From assembly GCA_035631315.1 (NCBI GenBank), contig DASQIZ010000020.1, forward strand, positions 29,949-93,948: DNA of 64,000 nucleotides, written 5' to 3'. Origin of the DNA: 40CM-2-70-7 sp035631315 (GTDB lineage Bacteria > Gemmatimonadota > Gemmatimonadetes > Gemmatimonadales > GWC2-71-9). The notes under the pieces are model-generated. The model saw only the letters and a list, made by a program, of their open reading frames with translations, ran no database searches and was not told the origin of the DNA. Below, in pieces: positions 23,586 to 30,550 of this stretch (its first letter is position 1; every line of letters begins with the position of its first letter). Position numbers and translations under genes: made by a program.

Positions 23586-24157
23586 ACCCCGTGGAACGGA
23601 TTCGCGCATCCCTCACCAGGCTGTCGGCGTTGGCGGACCGGGTCGCGAACGAGCAATCGGGAGCGGTCGCGGATCTTGCCGCGCGATACGAAGCGGTGTT
23701 GCGGGGTGGCGGGACCCTGTTCTTCGCGGGCAATGGCGGCAGCGCCGCCGATGCCCAGCACATCGCCGCCGAGTATGTCGTGCGCTACCAGACGACGCGG
23801 CCGGGTCTGTCGGCGATGGCGCTCACCACCGACACGTCGGTCCTGACCGCCTGCGCCAACGACCTCGGCTTCGATGAGGTGTTCGCGCGTCAGGTGGAGT
23901 CCCTCGCCCGGCCCGGAGACTTGCTGGTTCTGCACTCCACGTCCGGTGAGAGCCCGAATGTCATTCGGGCGGCGCAATCGGCGAAGGCGCGGGGAGTGCC
24001 CGTGATCGCGTTTCTCGGCAAGTCCGGAGGCCAGCTCAAGGCGCTGGCCGACGTCGCCCTGGTGGTGCCCGCAGATGAGACGGCGCGGATTCAGGAGCTC
24101 CATCTCGCGATCGAGCACATCATCTGCGACATCGTGGAAGAAAGGATGAAGGGCTGA
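23582..24157 (+). CDS. gmhA: Phosphoheptose isomerase (SIS domain)
   Basis: 191 residues from the GTG overlapping the upstream TGA. SIS-fold motifs: FFAGNGGSAADAQHIAAEYV (contains the active-site Glu), HSTSGESPNVIRAAQSAKAR and the C-terminal helix IQELHLAIEHIICDIVE with the catalytic His. GmhA makes D-glycero-D-manno-heptose 7-phosphate from sedoheptulose 7-phosphate, a precursor of heptose in LPS or surface glycans. Other SIS isomerases (DiaA) look similar, but the substrate-loop pattern favours GmhA. Confidence 0.88.
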   Translation: MNPVERIRASLTRLSALADRVANEQSGAVADLAARYEAVLRGGGTLFFAGNGGSAADAQHIAAEYVVRYQTTRPGLSAMALTTDTSVLTACANDLGFDEVFARQVESLARPGDLLVLHSTSGESPNVIRAAQSAKARGVPVIAFLGKSGGQLKALADVALVVPADETARIQELHLAIEHIICDIVEERMKG

Positions 24158-24906
24158 TCGAGTTCACCGGGAAGCGCGCATTCATCACGGGTGGGACCCG
24201 GGGAATCGGGCTCGCGACCGCCGAAATGCTGGTGCGGTCGGGGGCCCGCGTTGCACTGGGGTACCGGTCCCGCCGCGCCGACGCCGATGCCGCGCTCGCG
24301 AAGCTTGGGCACGCCGCGGTCGCCATCGCCGGAGACCTGGGAGTTTCCGCCGCGGCCCGGAGCGCCGTGGATGATGCGGTCCGCCAGCTCGGGGGACTCG
24401 ATATCCTCGTGGTGAACCACGGCGTGTGGCCACCCGAAGAAGTCCCCCTGTCGCAGATGACCGACGCCCAGTGGGAATCGACGCGCGGGGCGAACTATGA
24501 CTCGCACTTTTACGTCTGCCGGGCCGCCATCCCACATCTCTCCGAGGGTGGGAAGATCGTGCTCGTGTCGTCGACGGCAGGACAGCGTGGCGAAGCCTTC
24601 CACGCCGACTACGGAGCGGCGAGAGGCGGGGTCATCGCGTTCACGAAGTCGCTGGCCGTCGAGCTCGCGCCCGGCATCAACGTAAACTGCGTCGCACCCG
24701 GCTGGGTGGATACGGAGATGGCGCGCGTCCCCTATGAGAAGGAGGGTGGCAAGGGGAGGCGCGCCATCGAGGCCGGGATCCCGCTCAGGCGGGTGGCGTC
24801 GGCCCAGGATATCGCGGGCCCCATCGTATTTCTGTGCTCCGACCTGGCGCGCCACATCACCGGTGAAATCCTCAACGTGAACGGTGGCTCGGTGCTCTGC
24901 GGATGA
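24154..24906 (+). CDS. SDR-family oxidoreductase, probable CTG start
   Basis: 250 residues if started at the CTG overlapping the gmhA stop (CTGA). No ATG, GTG or TTG exists between the upstream in-frame stop and the NAD(P)-binding motif FITGGTRGIG (about 10-19). The first ATG (24226) would delete that motif. Other SDR parts are normal: NAG-like VVNHGVW, SSTAGQRG and PGWVDTEMARVPYE, and the C-terminal GEILNVNGGSVL. The catalytic YxxxK reads YGAAR, so the conserved Lys is Arg. It resembles FabG-type 3-oxoacyl reductases, but with this change the activity is uncertain. It overlaps cca by 4 bp. Confidence 0.8.
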   Translation: MIEFTGKRAFITGGTRGIGLATAEMLVRSGARVALGYRSRRADADAALAKLGHAAVAIAGDLGVSAAARSAVDDAVRQLGGLDILVVNHGVWPPEEVPLSQMTDAQWESTRGANYDSHFYVCRAAIPHLSEGGKIVLVSSTAGQRGEAFHADYGAARGGVIAFTKSLAVELAPGINVNCVAPGWVDTEMARVPYEKEGGKGRRAIEAGIPLRRVASAQDIAGPIVFLCSDLARHITGEILNVNGGSVLCG

Positions 24907-26111
24907 CGTTCCCGAACACGATCGCCGTTCCCGACAACGTTCTCCGGATTGCCGGCAAGCTCGAAGACGCGGGGTTCGAGACCTGGTGCGTGGGCGGTGC
25001 GGTCCGGGATACACTGCTCGGCCTGCCGCACCACGATTTCGACCTGACCACCGCGGCCCACCCCGAGAAAGTACGGGAGCTGTTCAAGCGCACGGTGCCC
25101 GTGGGCATCGAGCATGGCACCGTCGCGGTGCTGGACGGAAAGGGCCAGCCGCATGAGGTCACGACCTTCCGGCGGGACATCAAGACCGACGGGCGCCATG
25201 CGGTGGTCGAGTTCGGCGGATCACTGATGGACGACCTGGCCCGGCGCGACTTCACGATCAACGCGATCGCGTACCATCCCCTCAAACATGAGTGGAAGGA
25301 CCCCTTCGACGGTCGCGCCGATCTGGACGCGCACGTGATCCGGGCCGTGGGCGACCCCAACTGGCGCTTCCAGGAGGACTACCTCCGCATTCTCCGCGCG
25401 CTCCGGTTCAGTGCCCGCTTCGAGTTCCGGATACATCCGCGAACGCTCGAGGCGGCGAAGGCGAACGCGCAGGGACTGTCGCAGCTGTCGGCGGAGCGGG
25501 TGAAGGACGAGTGGTGGAAGGGGATCGCGACGGCGAAGCGGATCGCCAAACTGCTTTCGTTGTGGCGGGACGTCGGGGCCGCGAGAATCTGGCTGCCGGA
25601 GCTCGCCAGACCGGGACTGGGGATTGGGGATTCGGGACGGGTGGATAAACTCGCCCGCGACCCCGTCGTCGTCTCCAGTTTGTTGGCGAGCGATCCCGCC
25701 TCGCTGCTGACCAGACTCAAGTGTTCGAACAAGGACATCGAGCGAGCTCGGGCGATTCGGGACTGGCGCGAGAGGTATCCCGATCCCAAACACATTCCCG
25801 ACGTTCGGAAATGGCTGTCTCGCGTGGGGGAATTCGCCAACGATTTGCTGGCACTGATACCGGGGATAGACCAATCCCGAATCACGAATCCCCTATCCCG
25901 TCTCCCGGACGTCGTCCGTGCCATCCGCGACGCCGGCGATCCCCTCGTCCTCGCGGATCTCGCCGTCAAAGGCGACGACCTGATCGCTGCCGGGGTCCGT
26001 CCCGGCCCGGCGATCGGTGAGACCCTGGCCCGCCTGCTCGACGAGGTACTGGAAGACCCCACCCGGAACACGCGCGACCACCTGCTGCAGCGGGTGGGCA
26101 CCCGTGGGTGA
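24903..26111 (+). CDS. cca: CCA tRNA nucleotidyltransferase / poly(A) polymerase family
   Basis: 402 residues. The class II nucleotidyltransferase head is clear: CVGGAVRDTLLGLPHHDFDLTT (two catalytic Asp in DFD; G-G-AVRD), EHGTVAVL, RRDFTINAIAY and GDPNWRFQEDYLRILRALRF. It adds or repairs the 3' CCA of tRNA. The C-terminal helical half contains two heptamer arrays read in frame (25613-25640 and 25872-25906), giving GDSGR and QSRITNPLSR loops. No HD phosphohydrolase domain is present. It overlaps the SDR upstream and the ZIP gene downstream. Confidence 0.93.
   Translation: MTFPNTIAVPDNVLRIAGKLEDAGFETWCVGGAVRDTLLGLPHHDFDLTTAAHPEKVRELFKRTVPVGIEHGTVAVLDGKGQPHEVTTFRRDIKTDGRHAVVEFGGSLMDDLARRDFTINAIAYHPLKHEWKDPFDGRADLDAHVIRAVGDPNWRFQEDYLRILRALRFSARFEFRIHPRTLEAAKANAQGLSQLSAERVKDEWWKGIATAKRIAKLLSLWRDVGAARIWLPELARPGLGIGDSGRVDKLARDPVVVSSLLASDPASLLTRLKCSNKDIERARAIRDWRERYPDPKHIPDVRKWLSRVGEFANDLLALIPGIDQSRITNPLSRLPDVVRAIRDAGDPLVLADLAVKGDDLIAAGVRPGPAIGETLARLLDEVLEDPTRNTRDHLLQRVGTRG
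25613..25906 (+). repeat. Inverted pair of G-heptamer arrays inside cca
   Basis: Left arm: GGGACTG, GGGATTG, GGGATTC, GGGACGG (25613-25640). Right arm: CAATCCC, GAATCAC, GAATCCC, CTATCCC, GTCTCCC (25872-25906), degenerate at its outer end. They enclose 231 bp of ordinary cca coding sequence and are both in frame. The units are more diverged than those around the four-helix-bundle gene, which suggests an older insertion. Confidence 0.85.
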
Positions 26112-26820
26112 AGCACTCGGCTACGCGCTGATCGCGGCGTTCGGCAACATCGTGGGCGCGCTCGCAGTCACCAGGCACGCGTCCAAGAGTCTCAAGCTCA
26201 TCGAGCATGGCGTGGCGTTCGGCGCCGGGTTCATGCTCGCGGTGGCTCTGATCGACGTGATCCCCGAGGCGTTCGCCCGCAGCGGCGCATTGGCGATGCC
26301 GCTCGTGCTTGCCGGGTATCTCGCGGTGCACCTCACGCAGCACACCGTCACGCCACACTTCCACTTTGGGGAGGAGACCCATCACGTCCGCGCCGTGGCC
26401 GGCACCAGCGCGCTGGTCGGGCTGCTGCTCCACACCCTTTTCGACGGGGTGGCGATCGCCAGCGGGTTCCTGGTGCGCCCGTCCCTCGGCGTACTGCTCT
26501 TCCTGGCGATCCTGTTGCACAAGTTGCCGGAAGGGGTGACGATTTCGAGCCTGATGCTGGCGGGTGGACGGACGCGCCCGCAGGCCATCGGAGCCGCAGC
26601 CCTGTTGGGCATCGCTACCGTCCTGGGCGTCGTCCTGACCAACAGACTCGGCGTGCTGGCCCAGCATGGACTTGCCATCTCGGGTGGAGTGACCCTCTAT
26701 GTGGCAGCATCGAACTTGGTGCCCGAGTTTCAGGCCAAGAGGAGCTGGGGCTCCGCCACGAGTTTCTTCATAGGGGCGGGCGCGGTCTACCTCTTCGAAC
26801 TTCTGGCGCGGACTCCCTGA
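26104..26820 (+). CDS. ZIP-family metal transporter
   Basis: 238 residues from GTG 26104, overlapping cca by 8 bp. About eight hydrophobic segments. Metal-path motifs: FMLAVALIDVIPEAF, LLLHTLFDGVAIASGF (H-x3-D for the usual N) and ILLHKLPEGVTISSLML, the signature HKLPEG of TM5. It has a short His-containing loop (LTQHTVTPHFHFGEETHH, about 78-95) that may bind zinc. It should import zinc or another divalent metal across the inner membrane. It ends one base before the left heptamer array of the four-helix-bundle unit. Confidence 0.9.
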   Translation: MGEALGYALIAAFGNIVGALAVTRHASKSLKLIEHGVAFGAGFMLAVALIDVIPEAFARSGALAMPLVLAGYLAVHLTQHTVTPHFHFGEETHHVRAVAGTSALVGLLLHTLFDGVAIASGFLVRPSLGVLLFLAILLHKLPEGVTISSLMLAGGRTRPQAIGAAALLGIATVLGVVLTNRLGVLAQHGLAISGGVTLYVAASNLVPEFQAKRSWGSATSFFIGAGAVYLFELLARTP

Positions 26821-27209
26821 GGGGATGGGGGATTCGGGATTCGGGATTGGCCCAGGCGCTCCTGAAGCTTCCTGATCAATCCGACAAGTAGCCTGATAGT
26901 GCGGTTTGTTTCGTCAATCGTCGCCTCGGCCCCACGCGAGTCACACAGCCGCAAGTCTCGGGCGATACGAAGGTGAGTGTGGAGCTCGGCGGCGGACCCG
27001 AGGGCGATCTTGAGGAATCGTATGAATTGTGGCGTTGTGCCGAGAGCATAGCCCTCGACAATGTTGGCCGGCACGGAGACCGCAGCACGACGGATTTGAT
27101 CGGCGAGCCCAAAGTGCTGCTTCAATGGCGCCTTAAGTGTGAGTGAATATGCCTGGCGGGCGATCTGTTCCGCGCAGTTCCATGCTTTCAGTGTTTCGAG
27201 CTGTCTCAT
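26787..27209 (-). CDS. Four-helix-bundle protein (S23/23S rRNA intervening-sequence type)
   Basis: 140 residues. The family signature is present: LKAWNCAEQIARQAYSLT, LADQIRRAAVSVPANIVEGY and FLKIALGSAAELHTHLRIA, with the last helix RLLVGLIRKLQERL ending about residue 119. Such proteins occur inside rRNA intervening sequences and as scattered single genes; Avd of diversity-generating retroelements has the same fold and binds nucleic acid. The last about 21 residues are unusual: QSRIPNPPSP comes from translating the left heptamer array, and the end is antisense to the ZIP gene. The gene is opposite to both neighbours and fills the whole space between the paired arrays, breaking an otherwise co-directional run. 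No RT or rRNA is nearby. Confidence 0.85.
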   Translation of the reverse strand: MRQLETLKAWNCAEQIARQAYSLTLKAPLKQHFGLADQIRRAAVSVPANIVEGYALGTTPQFIRFLKIALGSAAELHTHLRIARDLRLCDSRGAEATIDETNRTIRLLVGLIRKLQERLGQSRIPNPPSPQGVRARSSKR

Positions 27210-27308
27210 GCATAAGAATGCCGGCGCGTGGTCGGGGACGTGTAACCAATCGATTGCAAGGGTGGCATCTTTGAACGCACCAATCCCGACTCCCGAATCC
27301 CCAATCCC
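26822..27308. mobile_element. Candidate heptamer-bounded element carrying the four-helix-bundle gene
   Basis: Left arm 26822-26849: GGGATGG, GGGATTC, GGGATTC, GGGATTG. Right arm 27281-27308: CAATCCC, GACTCCC, GAATCCC, CAATCCC. Together they enclose 431 bp holding the complete four-helix-bundle gene. The unit begins 1 nt after the ZIP stop and ends 8 nt before the rarA GTG, so it is exactly the intergenic space. No transposase, no reverse transcriptase and no clear target-site duplication are seen. Mobility is inferred from the matching array pairs elsewhere in the window. Confidence 0.55.
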
Positions 27309-27316
27309 GCGGTCCC

Positions 27317-28660
27317 GTGACTGAACCTTCCCTTTTTCAAGGAAGCGCCGAGCCGCTTGCGGCGCGGCTTCGCCCCAAGACCCTCGGCGACTTCCTGGGC
27401 CAGGAGCATCTCCTTGGCCCCGGCCGCGCCCTCGGTGATCTCATCCGCCGGGGGTCTGTGGGCAGCTGCATCTTCTGGGGGCCGCCGGGCTCCGGGAAAA
27501 CCACCCTCGCCAAGATCATTGCCAACTACACGGACCGGCACTTCGAGCCGTTCTCCGCGGTCACCGAAGGCGTGGCGCGCGTCCGCGAGATCATCAAGGA
27601 AGCAGAAGAGCGCCTGAAGTATCAGGGGCGGGGGACAATTCTCTTTTGCGACGAGATCCATCGCTTCAACCGTGCGCAGCAGGACGCGTTTCTGCCGTGG
27701 GTCGAGAACGGCGTCATCACGCTCATCGGCGCGACCACCGAGAACCCGAGCTTCGAGTTGACGGGCGCGCTGCTGTCCCGGTGCCGGGTGTTCGTCCTCG
27801 AACCCCTTTCGTGGGAGCACATTCGAACGGTCGTCCAACGAGGGGCCCAGGAGGCGGGATTCGGAAGCAGGGATTCGGGATTGGTGCTGTCGGATGCCGC
27901 CATCGAGGCGCTGGTCGACTACGCTCAGGGCGATGCCCGTCGCGCCTTGAACGCCGTCGAGGCGATCGCGCTGGACTCGCGGGGCGCGGCTACCCATCCC
28001 GAATCCCGAATCCCCAATCCGCTTTCCCGAGAGACCGTCGCGTCCCTGCTCGAGTCCCCCGTCCCGAAGTACGACAAGTCCGGTGAAGAGCACTACAACC
28101 TCATCTCGGCACTGCACAAAGCGGTACGGGGGAGCGATCCTGACGCGGCGCTCTATTGGCTGGCGCGGATGCTGGTGGGTGGCGAGGACCCGCTCTATCT
28201 CGCGCGCCGGATCGTCCGCATGTCGATCGAAGATGTGGGGCTCGCGGATCCCCGCGCCGTCACCATCGCGAACGCCGCCAAGGAGGTCTACCACTTCCTC
28301 GGCTCACCGGAAGGGGAGCTGGCGCTCGCCCAGGCGGTGGTCTATCTCGCCACAGCACCGAAGTCGAACCGGGTGTACGCCGCGTTCGGTGAGGCACAGG
28401 ACGCGGCGCGCCAGTATCCGACGGAAACGGTCCCGCTTCATCTCCGCAGCGCCCCGACCCCCCTGATGAAGGGACTCGGGTACGGCGAAGGTTATCGGTA
28501 CGCACACGACCACCCCGACGCCTACATCCCGCAGGAGTATCTGCCGGAGCCGCTCCGGGGCGCGCATTGGTATGCGCCGTCCGAACACGGGTATGAGAAG
28601 ACGGTCCGCGAGCGGATGGAGTGGTGGGAGCGGATCAAGCGGGAAGCGCAGGGGAAGTGA
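27317..28660 (+). CDS. rarA: Replication-associated recombination protein A (MgsA/RarA AAA+ ATPase)
   Basis: 447 residues, GTG start. Hallmarks: LAARLRPKTLGDFLGQEHLLG, Walker A WGPPGSGKTTLAK (about 57), FCDEIHRFNRAQQDAFLP (Walker B), LIGATTENPSFELTGALLSR and the C-terminal GEEHYNLISALHKAVRGSDP and YLPEPLRG. RarA/MgsA acts at stalled replication forks. Two heptamer arrays are read in frame in loops on each side of the lid helices (GSRDSGL and ESRIPNPLSR). The start lies 8 nt after the right arm of the four-helix-bundle unit, so its ribosome-binding region is formed by the array. Confidence 0.95.
   Translation: MTEPSLFQGSAEPLAARLRPKTLGDFLGQEHLLGPGRALGDLIRRGSVGSCIFWGPPGSGKTTLAKIIANYTDRHFEPFSAVTEGVARVREIIKEAEERLKYQGRGTILFCDEIHRFNRAQQDAFLPWVENGVITLIGATTENPSFELTGALLSRCRVFVLEPLSWEHIRTVVQRGAQEAGFGSRDSGLVLSDAAIEALVDYAQGDARRALNAVEAIALDSRGAATHPESRIPNPLSRETVASLLESPVPKYDKSGEEHYNLISALHKAVRGSDPDAALYWLARMLVGGEDPLYLARRIVRMSIEDVGLADPRAVTIANAAKEVYHFLGSPEGELALAQAVVYLATAPKSNRVYAAFGEAQDAARQYPTETVPLHLRSAPTPLMKGLGYGEGYRYAHDHPDAYIPQEYLPEPLRGAHWYAPSEHGYEKTVRERMEWWERIKREAQGK
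27856..28021 (+). repeat. Inverted pair of G-heptamer arrays inside rarA
   Basis: Left arm GGGATTC, GGAAGCA, GGGATTC, GGGATTG (27856-27883). Right arm CCATCCC, GAATCCC, GAATCCC, CAATCCG (27994-28021), with a weaker CTTTCCC following. They enclose 110 bp that encode the conserved AAA+ lid helix LSDAAIEALVDYAQGDARRA. Both arms are in frame and expand two surface loops. Confidence 0.88.
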
Positions 28661-29253
28661 TTTCCACCAGCAGTGGGCCCGTCGATCGGATCAAGGATGC
28701 TCTGCGCGGTGCCCAACGGTTGTTGGAGCAGTTACTTCATCCTTGGCGACGCAGACGTGCTCTCACCCAGCTGGGCTCGGCCCCGCAGCCGGTCACCGTC
28801 CTGATGGTCTGTCACGGAAACATTTGCCGGAGCCCGTACGCGGCGGTGAAGGCTCGTGCCCTCATCCCCGCAGGAGCACCGGTGCGCGTGGAGTCCGCGG
28901 GTTTCATCGGTCCTCACCGCGGAGCGCCAGGCGACGCGGTGGCAGTCGCTGCGGCCAGAGGCGTGGACCTTCGACGCCACCGCTCCCGACTCCTCACGTC
29001 GGCGTCGGTAGGTGGCGCCGATCTCGTGGTTGTGATGGAGCCGCGCCAGCGGGCCGAGCTCCATCGACAATACGGTCCGACGAAGCGTCCGGTTCTGTTG
29101 CTCGGGGATCTCGACACGAATCAGCCGGCCACGCGGGCGATTCGTGATCCGGTGGAACAGCCTCGCCAGGTATTTGCTGAAGTCTACGAGCGGATAGACC
29201 GATGCTTGCAGGAGCTGATCCGGGTCACATGGGTTGAGCGGGGGACGAGCTAG
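28657..29253 (+). CDS. Low-molecular-weight protein-tyrosine phosphatase
   Basis: 198 residues, GTG start overlapping the rarA stop. The P-loop CHGNICRSP (C-x5-R, nucleophile about Cys51) and the general-acid Asp in IRDPVEQP are present. An N-terminal extension of about 45 basic residues (LLEQLLHPWRRRRALTQ) precedes the domain, longer than Wzb (about 147 residues). Wzb/Etp-type enzymes dephosphorylate tyrosine kinases that control polysaccharide export. No BY-kinase is in this window, although large polysaccharide loci lie downstream. Converges with the VanZ-like gene with a 29-bp overlap. Confidence 0.87.
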   Translation: MISTSSGPVDRIKDALRGAQRLLEQLLHPWRRRRALTQLGSAPQPVTVLMVCHGNICRSPYAAVKARALIPAGAPVRVESAGFIGPHRGAPGDAVAVAAARGVDLRRHRSRLLTSASVGGADLVVVMEPRQRAELHRQYGPTKRPVLLLGDLDTNQPATRAIRDPVEQPRQVFAEVYERIDRCLQELIRVTWVERGTS

Positions 29254-30466
29254 GAAGGACGCCGCGCGACAGGAGGATCCGGGCGGCGAAGCCTACTCCA
29301 AGGCCCGCCAGCGCGCCTGCCCATTCGAGTGTCGGTGTGCGCAGCAGTCCGACGAAAGGGGGGACGCCGCCGAGGCCGATCGCGATTATGAGGATGGTAA
29401 GGGCCGCGCCGGTTTTCGTCCCGATGCTGTACCCGGCCGGGAGAAGCATCCCTCCCACCCACAGGGCGCCCAGCAGCGTGCGCAACCAGCCGGGGAGGCT
29501 CTCCGGGTATATGAGCACGGACCAGCCGGCCCCCGCGGTATACCCCAGGTCGCAGGATCGGCCACCGTTGATGAGTAGACATGTCCGTCCGCCTTGCCGC
29601 CAATACGCGATGTGGAGCGTGTCCCCAGGGGCCAGACCCGTCAACACCCCTCTCTCGGTCAGGTAGGGACGATCGAGTCCCCAGGCGAAGCCGCGGGTCC
29701 GCGACCGCACGACGAGATCGTGGCCGCGGGCTCCGAGGATGAGGATTTCTCGCCGTTCGTCGTCAAAGATGCTGAACACGGGCGCGATTCGGGTCGTCAC
29801 GGGACCGGCGGTCAGGACGACGTGGATCGGCGTTTGGCCATCCCGCAGGAGCCCGTGGATCGCAGACTGGTCGCGCAGAAGCTCGGAGGGCAAGGGAAGA
29901 TTGCCGAGGGTGGCGCGGAGCACGTGCCCTCGATACCACTGAAGCCCGCCGTCCAGATCCGCTGTCCATTGACCGTAGTAGGCGGTCGGCGGGTAGTCGG
30001 GCCGCAGGGCCGCGCCGGTGAGCGCGACGACTACGATGGCGACGATCGCCCAGACCGCGCTCACAACGGCGCGCGGTCGTCGGACCGCAACTGATAGAGC
30101 GACCGATGTCAGCCAATAACCGAGCATGGTGCCGAGCGTGTTGGAGATGACATCTCCGATAGTCGTGTCCCGCCCCGGGATCATGGCCTGGGTCAGTTCG
30201 ATCGCGGTCGATAGGACGCCCCCAGTCAGGGCCGCCGTTCCGGGGCGGACCGCGTTCAACCGGAGACTGATCCCGAGTGGGACGAAGAGCATCACGTTGA
30301 GGATGAAGTCGGCCACGCCCCGTTCGCCGCATGCCACGCACCACCAGGGGGGGACCTCATCCGAGATGGCAGAAGGAGTGAGTGTGGCATAGAGAATGGC
30401 GCCGAGCGAAAGTCCCAGCAGGAACCGAAGGGCGCGGGCGACGGGTGGGCGTGAGTGCGTGGGCAC
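29225..30466 (-). CDS. VanZ-like membrane protein with extracytoplasmic beta-domain
   Basis: 413 residues from a GTG with GGAG 5 nt upstream. The N-terminal part is VanZ-like: LGAILYATLTPS, FILNVMLFVPLGISLRL, STAIELTQAMIPGRDTTIGDVISNTLGTMLGYWL (family core, cited in parts). Residues about 160-330 are polar and beta-rich (YYGQWTADLDGGLQWYRG; ILILGARGHDLVVRSRTRGF; CLLINGGRSCDLGY), like a LamG-type lectin fold. Four further hydrophobic segments end the protein. VanZ confers low teicoplanin resistance in enterococci, but the wider family is functionally unclear. The longer open frame upstream is not supported by codon pattern or homology. Confidence 0.8.
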   Translation of the reverse strand: MPTHSRPPVARALRFLLGLSLGAILYATLTPSAISDEVPPWWCVACGERGVADFILNVMLFVPLGISLRLNAVRPGTAALTGGVLSTAIELTQAMIPGRDTTIGDVISNTLGTMLGYWLTSVALSVAVRRPRAVVSAVWAIVAIVVVALTGAALRPDYPPTAYYGQWTADLDGGLQWYRGHVLRATLGNLPLPSELLRDQSAIHGLLRDGQTPIHVVLTAGPVTTRIAPVFSIFDDERREILILGARGHDLVVRSRTRGFAWGLDRPYLTERGVLTGLAPGDTLHIAYWRQGGRTCLLINGGRSCDLGYTAGAGWSVLIYPESLPGWLRTLLGALWVGGMLLPAGYSIGTKTGAALTILIIAIGLGGVPPFVGLLRTPTLEWAGALAGLGVGFAARILLSRGVLPSSSPAQPM

Positions 30467-30550
30467 CGATACTCCTATCGGCAAGTGGGCAAAATGGCGG
30501 CGACCCCTTAAGTTACGGCGGCTTTCGACCCGACTACCCACCGAGCGGGG

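Noticed and set aside
26787..27316. rRNA intervening sequence or diversity-generating retroelement
   Set aside because: No rRNA, reverse transcriptase or template/variable repeat pair lies nearby; only the four-helix-bundle fold is shared.
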